A stretch of DNA of 64,000 nt, taken from Archegozetes longisetosus. Lineage: Eukaryota > Arthropoda > Arachnida > Sarcoptiformes > Trhypochthoniidae. This document shows positions 19,700 through 33,072 of the stretch, one piece after another. Positions within the stretch are counted from its first letter, which is position 1. The number at the start of each line of letters is the position of its first letter. The translations under genes were made by a program, and so were the position numbers. Location of the stretch: positions 3,954,001 to 4,018,000 of the forward strand of contig JAEMBT020000005.1 in the NCBI GenBank assembly GCA_018873245.2, given 5' to 3'. The notes under the pieces were generated by a model that saw only the letters and a program-made list of their open reading frames with translations, was not told the origin of the DNA and did not search any database.

Positions 19700-22600
19700 A
19701 TTCTGAATTTATGATGCAAAACAAAGCCAACAGCTGGTGTGATTGGTCCAAGATTATAATTAGATGATAATATGTAATACTTGACGTAAGTTTGTTTAAA
19801 ATCTGGTGCTCTTTTGTAAATGTTTATTACAAAAGTGCTACCTTTGCACCTGTCCACACTCACGTAAGCAAGTAGTGCTTCAACCGATAAGAACTCGTGT
19901 ACAAAGTATCAAAGCAACATTCTCTAAGGTGATAACATCTTTTCAATCATAATTTCCACATCCAACTATCAAATCAATTCAGACACACTACTATTACTTC
20001 AACTACTCTTTAAGTAATTGCAGCTATACTTCTGATCAATGATTCAAAAATCATTAGAATAATCATTTAGATTGAAATATGAAAGATTTTTATTGAGAAA
20101 CATAGGGAATGAAAGTATTATTAGAAGTAAAATTAAAATAAAATTGTTTGTTGCGTAAGGATAGTGTGCACTAATTTAGAAGTACTTGAAACAAAGTGAC
20201 GACGGAATATAAGAGATGGTTGAAAAAGATAAGGGTTTACGATACAGTGGAATCTAAAAATCACTACAATATAGTCATTAATGTCACCCTAACAACAAGA
20301 CAATAAGGATTATTTTTATTATAGCGTGCCATCAATTCATAAATCTAACTTTTCGGGCTAAACCTATTATTTCTTCTCACAGAATCTTCTCAGAGAAATG
20401 TTCTTCGATTATAGCTAAAAAATTCTTTGTTTATATCCAACTAAATCAAAATACCACTAAACTTTAGACTATTTTTCTAAATATATTCACTAACTGCTCA
20501 CCAGCGCTCAGTCTATACTTATAGAATCTCTCAAAAACATCATATCTTGAATTTTACAAAAATGATCTATCCTTCAATGCTTACCACAAGTTCTAACAGG
20601 TTTTAAAATTAACTTTTATTCAACATTTTAAATCAGTTTTCGGAGTAACCACAGTTATTCAGATGCCCGTAATAGTTGTAAGTAGTGTTTGCTCTGTTTC
20701 TATTACATTCTTAAAGGTAATTTCCGATTTTGATGCGTTGCCATCCTGTGCCCAAAGAAAATTTGAATTTGGTTCTGTTTCTATTTCGTTGGTTTAAAAT
20801 GATCTTCTGCGTCACAATTATAACAAGTTATTTTCAAGTTTTATTGCAAATGTACGAACCATATATATTAAAATTAAACTAAAAGAAATATTGAATATAT
20901 AAATGCTAGATCAGTTTGCGTTCTTAATTCTATTTTGTTTAACTCCTTTCCCCTTCTGTTTGAATATTTTCAACTTGATTCCGTTCTTGTTCCGTACACT
21001 TTCAAAACACTCAAACTATTCTATTCGAATACAAATTGCTTTGAGAAATTGTAATGTTCTAGTTCCGTTTCCGTTACTATTCCAGGAACGGAACGTTGAT
21101 TCCGTAGTTGTGGTTAGTTGTACGTCTGAAAATATGTTTTCTTTTATTTTTCAATTGAAGTGATCTGGTGGTCGCACTTCAAAACGGGTAGACTTAGGCC
21201 GAGAACTAAAGTTGTAACAGTAATTTTAGTGCGTTTAGCATGAGTGAGGCTCACTTGAGTAAGAAGTAATAAAATATGCACTTATTATTATGTCCTAATA
21301 TTGAAAAATGACTTCTGCCGCAAATCTTATTTTATAAGTTTATTGAGTGACTCTCGGTCTAAATATCAGGTTTATGTCTTGTTGTAAATAAGATTGAGGC
21401 CCTATAGCTGTATAAGTTATCAAACAGATCTGTCTTGTTGAGCGACTGTAGGTTTCATTTCGTAAAACCCTGAACATTATAATGCCAAATATTTGCACTC
21501 ACATTAACAATAGATTTTCTCATCTTTTTTAGCTTTCTTCTAACTAAATCATGAAAAAGCACTGATTAGTAGAGGTCAAACCCATTGATTGCGTGCATTC
21601 AAACTGATTAATTCCTGATATTAACGCATTAACTTATTGAATATAATACAGGTTACATTATATAATGCGTTTTATTCTTATTGAAAATATCTTTGTTAGT
21701 GCAGCTCTGCATTATAGTATTGACTTGTATAGTATTCCAGAAATAGCTTTGCTTTACTTTTAAAACTGAAATTTATAAATTCAAGTTAAATAGACTTAAA
21801 AGCTAGCCATCAGTGTTTTAAAGAGTTTGAACTATCGAAATTCTTTTGAAAGTACTCAAATAACAAACTTCTAATTGTAAACTGAATGCCAAGTCTGATT
21901 TAGGAAATGAGATCATTTTTGAAAAGTGAGCTAAATATTTTAAAAATTCAATTTTTGAATTAGCAGGAGAAAAAGCATTTATGAAATATAGTGGACACGT
22001 ATGAACAAGTGTGTTGATTAGACTTAACACTCACAACATGCACAACCAACTATTCATATCCCCTTACGAAATTAATTAGTTCTACGCTTATCTTTTATGG
22101 TCTCTATGCGTAAAGTTATCGACAAAATTAATCAGAGTATATGAGCTGAGTTAACAACTCTATAAATTAAAAAGTGTTTTCGTGTGATTTCACATATTTT
22201 TACATATATTATATATATTTTTTGGTATTATAAAATATACTAGCTTACTGTTTTCCGATTAAAACAGATCAACTTATCTTTTGTCGGTCATCACTAGACT
22301 TATCTTTGATTTACAGCTTACTTCTGAGTATTTGTGGTGAAGTAGTCTTTTAGGAACGATTTCAAGTTGAAATATGGGTGTCAACGTTTTTTGTATTGGT
22401 TTTCAATAATTGAATTATTGTTCATTATTGAATCTAATTATTAGAAACTTTTAAAATTGAATAGTCTTACAAATAAAATAACTACGAATCACTTACTAAT
22501 TCGTATTTGAAAAAAGATCCAATTCACTGGTTCTTTATATAAAAGAAATTCTTAGGAAATAGTTTGTTCTATAAAAACAAATTATTGCTTTTCAGGTAAT

Positions 22601-23293
22601 ACTCTATTCATAACTGAAGCATTGAGATAACCCAAACAATTGATTTGGTTAATGATTTATTGCTGTTGTTTGATTTATTGAATGGTCTTGAGTAGTTTGA
22701 TGGAAAGTTAATAAATAGTTGAATACATGGTTATTGCATTTAATGAATCGTTGGCACCAGCTATTCATCTAAAGCATTCAAAGTGAACTTAGCGTTCGGT
22801 TATTCTCTATTAACTTAGTATCGATTTATTTGCATGAGAGCTGAGAATGTCTCGACAAAACGCAAAGATACGTTAGTGCATATGCTGTATATTGGAATTT
22901 ATATTTTACAAGTAATAACTTATGTATAGTGTGTTCAATTGTCACTACACCTTGCTTCATACATAGTATACTATATTCACATTAATTCATTGTATTAATT
23001 GTCAGTTTTATGGCACATATTATAAGATAAAACCATTATTTACAAGTTATCACTCCAAACATCGTTAGTGATTAAAAGTTGTTTCTCCTTTTTAATTATG
23101 ACAATTATTACAGTAATGCTAGAAACTGTTGTCCAATTGGGGACTGGCTTTTGATGTGAGTGTAAGCGTAATAGAGCTGGCATTGATCCAAGTGATAGTC
23201 GAAATCGCGCTATAGTGCAAGTGCTGGCAGCATAACAATACGCTAATGCTCTTACTTTCGTTCAGTTTTCAATAGTGCAGTCTATCATCAAAA
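19700..23293. other. Long gene-poor interval
   Basis: About 3.6 kb upstream of the sulfotransferase. Several ORFs of 65-90 codons occur on both strands, but none has a recognisable domain, codon bias or splice context. It may contain the sulfotransferase promoter and 5' UTR. Nothing else seen. Confidence 0.5.
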
Positions 23294-23791
23294 ATGATTT
23301 CATTGAAATTTTTGTACAAAAATCCAGTTGGGAACCTAATAACTCACGAGAAGCTTTCAAGCAAAAGTGCTATAGTTCGTGCTGAGACTGACCCTCACTT
23401 AGACGATGATCCACAACGTGCAGAATATGTCGCTCTATTCCTAAAGCTCTTCTATACAAGAAATTGTTACTTCAGGGATATCTCGTTTCTCCGAAAGTTC
23501 TCAAACAAATCGAAAATTTCGAAGTTCGACACAACGACTTATGGCTTATCACTTATCCTAAGTCTGGTACCACTTGGACTGAAGAAATTCTTTCACTTAT
23601 TTATAACGATGGTAACATCAAAAAAGTCAAAGGCAAATTGTTAGCCTCTCGAGTGCCTCACTTAGAGGTTGGCCCACCTTTGGGTCATATGCGATGGCTT
23701 AAAAACCTGAAATCTCCGAGACTTCTCGCGACACATTTACCTGTACAGTGTATACCAAATCAGTTGAAACAAACCAAATGCAAGGTATGGC

Positions 23792-23871
<80 letters not shown>

Positions 23872-26192
23872 TTCAAGTCTGTTTAAGCAGTTGCTATCTT
23901 TCATGTAGACATTTATGCAATATTTTGTGAATCATATTTTAGCAATAATTTTGTACTAAAAGAACGAGTGCGTATTTGATTAAATATTTTTTGACTGAGT
24001 CATTTGACATAAGCAAATATTATGTTTACCTAAGGATTAAGTAAAGAATTTCTAAATAGATAATTTATGTGATTCGTAACCCAAAAGACAATGCAGTTTC
24101 ATACTATCATCACCACCGTATGAGTACATTTTTGGGCAACTATAAGGGAACGTGGGATAACTTCATTGACCTGTTCGTGAAGGGACACTTAGTGTATGGC
24201 GATTGGTTCGAACATGTCAAGGGTTACTGGGACCTAGCGCAACAGTACCCAAACAGAATTTTATTCATATCATACGAGGAGATGAAAATTGTAAGTTGTT
24301 TACTTTATTAATTTAATGCGGAAATGATTCATTGAGAATGCATTTTATTAACTGAAAACTGGGTTTTCAATAATTCAACAATAATTACACTAATGTTTTG
24401 CAAACATAAAACTTACACACAGTATACCCAACTCAATTATCTAATGAATTCTTTCTAAAACAATTATCTCCTTTCAATTCTAAACAGTTTGACTGACTTC
24501 TAGCTAAACTTGCGTTTGATCTGCTAGGGTTAGAAAATTAGTTTTTCTACTTTATTCAACTTTTCCGGCTCTATTCCTGTAATTTTTGTTTTAAAATCAG
24601 TTGAAAGGAAACAATGAAAAGCAGTTGTTAGTAATAATAAGTATCCAGAAATCCTAATATTTTAGTAACTAATGTTGCCTTTTAATGCACTAGAAACAGT
24701 CATAAATTAATTGAATAAGACATGTAAACAATTTTCTATTAAAACTGGTTTCAAAATTGTAAAGAAAGCCTTGAACGTTCATTTATTTAACATACTATAA
24801 AAGTATGATTTCGATATTGATTTTTAGTCTGATTTCGCAAGCTTCACGCCTAGCAGTATTGTTCATTTTTTCTAAGGAGAAAAACTCAAATGTGAATATA
24901 CAATACAAGTGCGAAAACTAGGTTTTGCGCTAATGCTTAAAAGTTTGAAGTTATAATATTTACAGCAAGTTGGGAAATAGTTGTCAAACGTTAATATGCT
25001 TATTTCCTCTCAAACAACCCCTATAAACATCCAGCTCAACCAAATCAAAACCATCAACTTTTGTTTAAACTTTCAATTAGAATAAAATCAATTCACTAAT
25101 TTAACTCTTAGACCCAATTATAAATTTGTATTTCTGATAGTCCTTCAATTCAAACTTATGCCGACTGATATTCAATCTTTTATCATATCTCTGAATGAGC
25201 ACAAGAACAAATTGTCGATAATTGCAGGCTCGTGTCGGCTGAAATTTTGATTTTTGTCCCTTCATATATATATTGAGTTGAGCTCTAACAAACATGGCTT
25301 TTGATTATTTATGTTCGCTCTAATTACTCTCAGGTTTTATGACTATCGAGTCATAAGCGCGTGTTACACATCAAAAGCTGTTTACTCAAATTCAGTTCAA
25401 CATAAAACAGCAAAAATTCAAAATTCAGATCCGTTATTCTTCCGCAAAGCCTCTCAATTTTATTTTTGCCAACAATGACTCGTAAATTAGAAAATATTTT
25501 TGTTGTCAATTATTTTCTTGTTTAGCATGAGCACAAATACAGTTGAGAGATATTTTAAGTGTGATTAGCACTAAATGGTTGCAATACAGTTAAGAAATCG
25601 TCAATTGTTATTAAACAAATGCGCTAATATGTTGATGTACATAGTGTGTATGTAGTTGTACTAAAAAGTTGATTTTCATCAAATTGATTTCTTTTCAATA
25701 TAGGATTTACCAAAGATGATTGGATTGATTGCAGATTTTGTGGGGCACAGTTTGAGTAGTGAGAAAATTGGAGAGATTGCAAAGCATTGTTCCTTCGACG
25801 AAATGAAAGCTAATACAATGGTTAACCGGGAAGTTCTTCCAATATCTGATCTCTTCGATATGAGTCAATCAAAGTTTATGCGTAAAGGAATTATCGGCGA
25901 TTGGGTTAACTACTTCACACCGGAACAAAACGAACAGTTCGATAGGATCTACGAGGAAAAGATGAGTAGATTAGGTCTAACTCTTTCGTTTGATAGTGAA
26001 CATGCCTTTAATCGTATGCAAACTTACGGACGAATTATCTCTCAAAGTGATCCTCGACCAAATCAAATCGATTTCGACCAATACTATCCGTCAAAAATAC
26101 AAAAGTCTTTCACTGATCATTATTCTATTAAACCTGATCAACAAACTGTTCCTGATGGTTCAGAACCTAAATCATTTGATGTTCGGCTTTAG
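23294..26192 (+). CDS. Cytosolic sulfotransferase (SULT family), with an apparent one-base frame break
   Basis: PAPS-dependent sulfotransferase acting on small alcohols, phenols or steroids. Three exons: 23294-23784, 24060-24290 and 25704-26192, with GT-AG junctions in phase 0. Exon 1 has the 5'-phosphosulfate loop YPKSGTTWTEEI; exon 2 begins IIYVIRNPKD, the 3'-phosphate-binding strand; exon 3 carries FMRKGIIGDWVNYFTPEQNE, the conserved RKGxxGDW loop. The N-terminal piece (ending DPQRAEYVALFLK) is in a different frame from the following piece (beginning KALLYKKLLLQGYLVSP). A single missing base near 23441-23446 (CTAAAGC) would join them and make about 403 residues. This could be an assembly indel or a recent inactivating mutation; all other hallmarks are intact. 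Intron 1 begins with a long GA tract. Confidence 0.82.
23796..23868 (+). repeat. (GA)n microsatellite, about 36 units
   Basis: An uninterrupted 73-nt GA run starting 11 nt after the 5' splice site (23785) of sulfotransferase intron 1. In the reading frame it would encode alternating Arg and Glu, but the exon-exon protein match shows it is intronic. Confidence 0.95.
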
Positions 26193-27520
26193 AAGTACTG
26201 TGAAAACTTTCACAATTGTTTTTACCTACAATTGTTAGCATTCACTTTAAATGTTAAGTCAAATCAACGATAAGAGACTTAATTTACAATAGAATCTAAA
26301 CATAATCTAAAATCTATTGTTGAACAATTGTTAAAGAACTTGTTAGATTTAGTCCAAATAACAACTTGTTTTTTCGATATGTTTTTGATATTAAATTATT
26401 TAAAAATCGATAATTACTATATTTTCACAGTGAAAACGGTTTGAATTACAAATACAAATCTTTGTTAAGATTATGTATTTGTCTCGTTGGGCCAAATTAA
26501 AAGATTCAGTTCACAACTATTAGCCGGTCATCTTTCAAACTTAGAAAACTTCTACCTCTTATCAAATTTTGAAAACAAGACCGCATAACTTTTCAACTTT
26601 CAGACTTTAGTTCACCTTTTGCTCGGATATAGGTTTCGATCGAATCACGTAAGCGCTTTTCGCTATAAAGGTAATTAATTCATATAGTAATCTATCATGT
26701 AATGAAGTTAATTGCATTCAAGCCTCAATATATTGATTGAATGGTACAAAAAACTCTGTAGTTAATGATCAGCAAACTTGCTGGTATTGAACTCTCTAAT
26801 TATGGAATTGTACGCAACATAAGTTTTGATGATTGCCAAAAATTTTAAATAGTTAATGCTATATTCAGTTTTAAAATTTGGTCAAATTATCAAATACTTT
26901 AATCTAAGACGAGCAAAAAACGGTCAAGGGGAACAAAATAGACCGGAAATGTGTTTTTATTGACTATTCTGTGGTTTTACTTTTCATAAAACTTTATTGA
27001 AAATTGAAAAAAAAACAGAGAAAAGTTGGAATATTTTCAAATATGATGAATTATGGCACATTCCACAATCTCTATTTTATAACATATGCTTAAACAATGA
27101 ATTTTTATTATGTTATTAAGTTTATAACAAATTTAATATAGACTATGTAGATATGAAAAGTACAAAAGTATAAAATTTAGGCATTATTCAAACTAATAAA
27201 AATGGAAAAACAAGTTTAGATAAATAGTTGGCGTAAAGCTTCAAATTTATAAAAGAATAGTCAATTCTAAACTAAAATATTAACTTAAAACTAATATTGA
27301 TAACATTTCATGAATTTGATTTTTCAAGTCTTCTAAGATTTTAGACATTCATTCTTTACAATTGAAAAGTAATTTTGGCAACAATTAATTTTTTACCCCA
27401 AACATTTAAATTGATATTATTTCAATTCTTATATTACTTGAATATATTGCTTATCGAGTGAAAAATTTTATACTTTATGATGCATTGGTTGTTGAGATAA
27501 AACCAAACATTCTATCCATT
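26193..27520. other. Intergenic, convergent 3' ends
   Basis: AT-rich spacer between the sulfotransferase (+) and doublesex-like gene (-), presumably containing both 3' UTRs. No further gene or repeat is recognised. Confidence 0.5.
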
Positions 27521-29146
27521 TTATGGATTATTAGTGCTTTTTCTAGCAGTTTTAGTCGAACAAGTTCTCAAAGAAGCTCGAGTTGGTGTGAGTCTTGAAT
27601 TGTCCGCCAATTGATCGGCTGTTTCTTCTTTAGCCGTTGGACTTGTTGTCACTACAGTTGGAGACGATTCTTTAGTAGTCAGTGAACTACTTGTGTTGTT
27701 ATTTGGAGAACTAGGAATCGATGTCAAAGTAGTCGTTGCATTGCTTTGCAATGAACACAACGGTTGTAGTGGTGGTAGAGACGAAACCGATTGACTTCTA
27801 GTTGCACTCTTATCTGAAGAAACATTAAAATTCTGTGGCATTAGATTAAAGGTATTGTTTGGCATTGACTGAGTAGTAGAGCTATTGTTTGCAGTGGATT
27901 TTGCGAATTGAAGCAAAATCATTGAACCGACGGGTGGGTTCGGAATAGTTGTGTTGACCGGGATAGTTGATGGAATAATACCTGGTTGTATGTGAGGGGA
28001 ACCCAATATTATGGGTGTTGTGACCGATGGTACCACTGATGGCAATATTGTGGTTGAATAGGAATTTCTGGTTAAGTGGGGCTTGCCATGAATAGAGTCT
28101 ATTTGTGGTTTAATAGGCACTGAATGTTGAGATTTGTTAGAGATTTCTTGTCCTCTGATTGCCGAAAAGAGTTTAAATGTTTTGGCAATAGTTTTACTTC
28201 AGTTGAAGTTTTGGTTTTATTTGGTTTAAAGCTCTTCTTGTTCCTATTTTTAGTATTACTGAATATATTTAACATCGATTTATTCACTTCTCCGATGGCT
28301 ATAAAAATTTTACGATTAATACTCAATAAATACTGTTATTTCAACGGTTACATACATTTGAAAATTTTTTTGGCAGAAAGAGAAGGATTTCTTTGATTAT
28401 CAGATAATATCGAATGCAAAAGGTAATAAAGAATCGAATCAATTTCAAGTCCACGTGATGTCAATATATCCTTGAGTTCTTCTATTTTTTCATGCATTGA
28501 TTCTTCCGGCTGTGAGCCTTGTATTTCAAATTTAAAGATAACATTTGTTTTAAGTTTTGTGATTAAAACATATTTAATATTATTAATGAAGATAATACGC
28601 ACCACTTTCTGATGTATTTGAATTGTCGTCATCGCAATTTATATTAGAATTGTTATTATTGTCATATATAATGCAATCATTATCTTCATCATCAGTCATG
28701 GACTGAAAACCAGTTCCAGATTCACTTTCATTAGTACTTGCTATACTTTCGGTTCTGGTTGTGATTATTTCTTGACTTGCATTCGCTCTGCTCCTTGCCA
28801 CGGCCTCATGTTCTTCTCTAATTTCTTCTTCTTGCTGCTGTTGTCTTCTGAGAGCTATCTGCGCGGCCATTATTTTCTGTCTTTCAACAATCAAAATGCA
28901 CTTTTCGCACGTGCAGTTCTTGAGCGGACACTTGCGTTTGTGACCTGACAATTGAATGTTAGGTGACTTGTGGATTAGTGGTTTTGAAAAAAGATTGGAA
29001 ACAAACAGAAAGAGTTAGAAACCTTTGAGGAGAACATTATTTCCATGATTTCTACAACGCGCACACTTCGGGTTTTTACCAAATGCTCCACTTTTCAGTT
29101 GATCGGCGCTCAGTTTAAGTCCCGCGATCACTGAATCGGAATTCAT
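27521..29146 (-). CDS. dsx-like: Doublesex-like DM-domain transcription factor
   Basis: DNA-binding regulator of the DMRT family; doublesex controls sexual differentiation in arthropods. Four exons, 29146-29023, 28944-28603, 28517-28356 and 28119-27521, join in phase to 408 residues. The DM domain is split across exons 1 and 2: [17 protein letters not shown] and [20 protein letters not shown], with all zinc-binding Cys/His present, then [20 protein letters not shown] as the recognition helix. Exon 3 holds [20 protein letters not shown] and [14 protein letters not shown], resembling the UBA-like doublesex dimerisation domain, which marks it as Dsx type rather than DMRT11/93/99. Exon 4 is a Ser/Thr/Pro-rich tail. 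An Asn/Asp-rich linker lies in exon 2. Only one C-terminal form can be read, so sex-specific splicing is untested. A decayed copy lies at 57-58 kb. Confidence 0.88.
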
Positions 29147-29364
29147 TTCTAACTTGATATAAAATAGATTCTATGGAAGAGATATGAAAAGGACATGAAA
29201 GAAAAAGTTATCAGAAATTGATATAGTAGTGTTGACGATTTACAGTTATTCAATACTAGAGTTACACTAGAGTTTCGTACAGCATTCAATTGAGTTAAAA
29301 ACAATAAAAGTCAATAACAAATCAGTTAGATAAGAGAAAAACTAAAAAAAAGTAAAGTTCATTA

Positions 29365-29539
29365 CAGTCGATTCTCTCTATAATTAAGTCGGATATAGTC
29401 GACATAAAGCTATAATCTACACCTTCCAAAAAATGATTTTGTTTGCAGACTATGCACACTATATTTCGTATAATGAACTGCTGTTATAATCAACGCGTTT
29501 ATAGTTTATTAGGGTATTCACTATAACGAGGGGCTACTG
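29365..29539. mobile_element. pogo/Tc1-like MITE, diverged
   Basis: A 175-bp segment starting CAGTCGATTCTCTCTATAAT and ending ATTCACTATAACGAGGGGCTACTG. The ends pair imperfectly over about 25 bp in the style of pogo/Tigger termini. The left flank is TA, but the right flank is CA. It has no counterpart at the duplicated locus, suggesting insertion after the duplication. Confidence 0.5.
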
Positions 29540-30308
29540 CATCTTATTTTGTCATAAGTCAGACTTAAACCTAAGTTTACGAAAGTTTTCAATATAATTA
29601 ATTATTTAATATTAAAATGATTCTTAAGTAAGTTATGCACATAAAAGCTATATTTGGCATATACTTTACAGCTGCACAAAGCGCTATAAACTTCAGCCTA
29701 ATATTAAGTAGAATAACGGTAACATTCCATAACATTACTTAAGCTTAAGAGTATCTATAAGCAGAGTAGGGAACAAAAGGCGTTGCAATGGTTTGCAATG
29801 TTCATATGCAATACTTGCTATCCTTTGCTTACTCCATGCCAAATAAATGTGTCTGTTAGCGAAGGCTTTCAGGATTCAAATTTTAGTATTTACTGAGTAA
29901 TAACATCAAAATCAAACTGAAAGATGCTACTTTTAGGCTTGCAAACATATTGAAAATACAAGAATTGATCGTAGAAACGAGTTACATTAGTTATTTTAAA
30001 GATTAATTAGAGTGAAGAGTAGAGTAAGATGATTGAAATGCGGTTAAATTTAACATTGAATACCAATTTGAAAAATTTAATTAATCTGACTTACTAACCT
30101 AACGCCAACAGATTAGATTTTTGAATATATTCTTTAATTCAATCAGTTAGTTAAACAGACAAGCAAGTAATTTAAGTAAACTTCAGTATCACAAATTAAA
30201 CATGGTTATACTTCTGTTCGTTGTCTATGTATGTTTTGGAGTAAGGAAATCACGTGATTACCAAGACGATACTTTTCTATGCCTAGCATTGCTCTTATCT
30301 AGTCTTAT

Positions 30309-30378
30309 TTAACCTTACCCAACCCTACCTAGCCCTATCTAACCTTGTCTAACCTAACCTTACCTTACCTTACCTAAA
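30309..30378 (+). repeat. Degenerate CCTAA/CCTTA pentamer repeat
   Basis: About 70 nt of imperfect tandem pentamers (CCTAA, CCTTA, CCCTA), best preserved in the last 30 nt. (CCTAA)n is the complement of the arthropod telomere unit TTAGG, so this may be a short interstitial telomere-like tract or a plain minisatellite. Confidence 0.6.
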
Positions 30379-30859
30379 TTGGTGGTATTGGTTGTATATT
30401 GAGCGAGCTTAGGTAAAGGGGATCATGTGTGTAGCGCTTTAGGCTTAACAGAACATTTTCCCGGTGATCAACACCTTTATACCCAGACATATATCAACCA
30501 TAAACTGAAGCATAACCTTAAATACGAGCTCAAGTTCTTTTTGCACAAGCGCTTGAAATTGATTCGAGACAAATAAATTTGAGTTTAGTATATTTCTAGT
30601 ACACTTTTACCGAAATTCAATAATGAATAAACTGAAGTAAACCTAATTTACATAAAGTGTTGTCTCATTAGACACTTTTCGATTACATATCAAATTACCA
30701 TAACAACATTCGCAAATTATGATAAGAATAGAGTAATTGAAATATCCATGCAATAGATAAGCTCAGTGCTATGGAGAGAAAGAGTTCATGTAAGTTATTA
30801 ACTGATGCTTAACTGTAAAGACAGAAGTGGAAAGTGCATAGTATACAACTGCATAGCAT

Positions 30860-32015
30860 ATTAATGCAAATTTTGTGTTCAAGGACTGTATGCAAGAGTT
30901 TGAGCTAACACTGATTTACATTACGTTTCATTTGATTTACATTACGTTACATTATATTTACTTGCAACAAAACTCTGCATTCATTCAAATACAAACAAAG
31001 TGATAATCGATTTTACGAAATAAATTCATGTCTGTTGTTATAATATTGCTGAAAGCATGCATTAAGCGATACACAAAAGTTAGCGATACAAAAGTAACCA
31101 ACTTACAACATTTTTATTAAATATTTGTCTGTAAGTTTTCTCATATACTCACACAAAATACTATTTGATTAATAAACAATATTTTACTAATTGTCGTTTT
31201 TGTACCAGTTAATAGTTGAATAAACAAAACAATAAGTTAACTAAATTTAAGATAACGTACCTTAGATTTCTTATTGATATTTACCTAAGCTCTCGTGAAA
31301 AACTTTGTCAACACAACACGACACTATACTTAAAACAATCTATCTTGCAACAGCACAACGAACAAACCAAATCCAATTCTCACTAACTTCAACATTAATT
31401 TAATGGTTATGTTCGGCAAGGTTTTCGTTCACAGCAAATGATCGAGTCTGTCAAATATTTGGATTTACGATCAAATGGGAGGAGATTTTGCTTCATAGAA
31501 ACAAATGTATGACTTCTATTAACACATAAACAACACGTTGCATAACTACTTAAATCTATGTATTATTCAATTTTTCTATTCGTTACTTCTCCTCAAACTA
31601 AAATATAGCTATTTTGTCCAACTCCAAAACTATTTTACCCTTAAAACAGAATATCTCTTAACAAAATTCTTATTCTTAATCAAGTTTTAAATGTTTTGTT
31701 TCAATTTAATTATTTAATACATGTTTTAGAGCCGCAAAGATTTGCTGCTTTTGGCTGTACTTTAACATTAAGTTTTGATTTGCCTTCAGTTGCGATACTA
31801 TAATATTTTTTTGTACGTCGGTTTTGAATCCATTCTCGAGTGGATGCAATGCAAGCATATCACTAGTTATTGTTCATAAGATAACATGCATTTAGGAAAT
31901 AAGTCTCACTTATAAATTGTACTCTGATTCTCTCAGCGAAGCTTAACTTGAATACAAGTTTCCAATATTTCGACACATTTTGGTTCATAAAAGCAAAATT
32001 GTGTCGCTTTTGGCA
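30860..32015. repeat. Segmental-duplication blocks upstream of the doublesex-like gene
   Basis: Blocks at about 30860-31110, 31550-31765 and 31766-32015 match 59715-59960, 60740-60915 and 61270-61545 in the same order and orientation. The last is the best: TGGATGCAATGCAA, CATATCACTAGTTATT, TTAACTTGAATACAAGTTTC and CGACACATTTTGGTTCATAA are all nearly identical in the two copies. Confidence 0.8.
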
Positions 32016-33072
32016 AACGATTGAGTGAATTGTCACGAAAGAGAACTAGAAAGGAGGAAACATGTTAGAGTTTTTCTTAAATGGAAAGTGAGTTTTTTAT
32101 TGCATAAGATGAAAGACAAATAAGATAGTTTGAATCAATGGTTTCGCAGCATATTACTTTTTACGAAATAAGATAGTTTTACAAAGTTGACAACAGAGTA
32201 GAGCTTATAAGTTATAACTATCTCAATAAGAAAACTACTTCAAATGAACACTTGATACTTTTCTAAAACTTTTCTGAATATCTCTAAATTATTTTCTGAT
32301 GATTAAAACAAAATAGTTCTATAAAAGTATTGTTAGAACGAATTTGATATCTGAGTGTTCTTACGCATTTTAAACTGTCACTAAACTTTAGGCAGGTGTA
32401 AGCTTAAGTAATTAATTGAAGTTGTGTTTGCTATCGTTTATATCCAGTTTGTTAGTTATATTCCGAGAATTTCACAATCTTTCTCAGTAAACGGCATATT
32501 TTTTAGCTAACTTCTAATAGTTTGAGTCATCTCTAACTGCTTTGATGTTATGATAACTTGTTTCAAAATAAACGACTGTTTCATTATTTCGGGTATGATT
32601 TTCTACGTTAACCTTCGAGATAGCTCTAACTCAGACAGTGGAGAAGCTGCAAGCTTCTTGTAGGAGTGTGCAAAGTTCAAAATACCGAGTGGGGCGCACC
32701 GACCATATTCAATTTGATCAAGTGTACACTTTTCCGATTAAAACCTATTGTGCTATAGTTTTAAATTTGAATTATTCAGTATTCTTACCTGACCTCTTAG
32801 TAATTATAAAGAACTAACAAAATTTCATATTAAGAAATGTAAACATTTTCTATTAAACTGGAGACTTAATTGGGGTGCCCGCTACCGCTCAGTTCGTAAA
32901 TCAGACTAAAAACTTTAAATTAAAAACCAACCATATTTTCTATAAAAACTTTAATGAAGTTGATACACATTATTTCAATCTTGACTTTTCAAAACATATA
33001 ATGTTTAATTTAAGAAACTTTAATTAAATATAAAGCAATGGAAGAATTAAGATTTTCAAAATTAATTAAATA

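Larger units (their letters stand above)
29147..33072. other. Upstream flank of the doublesex-like gene
   Basis: A 3.9-kb non-coding stretch that may contain 5' UTR exons, promoter and regulatory DNA. It holds a pogo-like MITE (29365-29539), pentamer repeats (30309-30378), and blocks at about 30860-31110, 31550-31765 and 31766-32015 that recur near the decayed second copy. From 32.1 to 33.07 kb nothing is recognised. Confidence 0.5.

Noticed and set aside
19633..19863. ORF of 76 codons on the minus strand
   Set aside because: Its 3' part is the arm of the inverted-repeat element at 19333-19692; no domain or splice context.
20903..21163. Phe/Leu-rich ORF of 86 codons
   Set aside because: Composition follows local T-richness; no signal peptide-plus-domain pattern and no splice support.
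23748..23930. Arg-Glu repeat ORFs over the GA tract
   Set aside because: The protein match continues across the splice from 23784 to 24060, so the GA tract is intronic.
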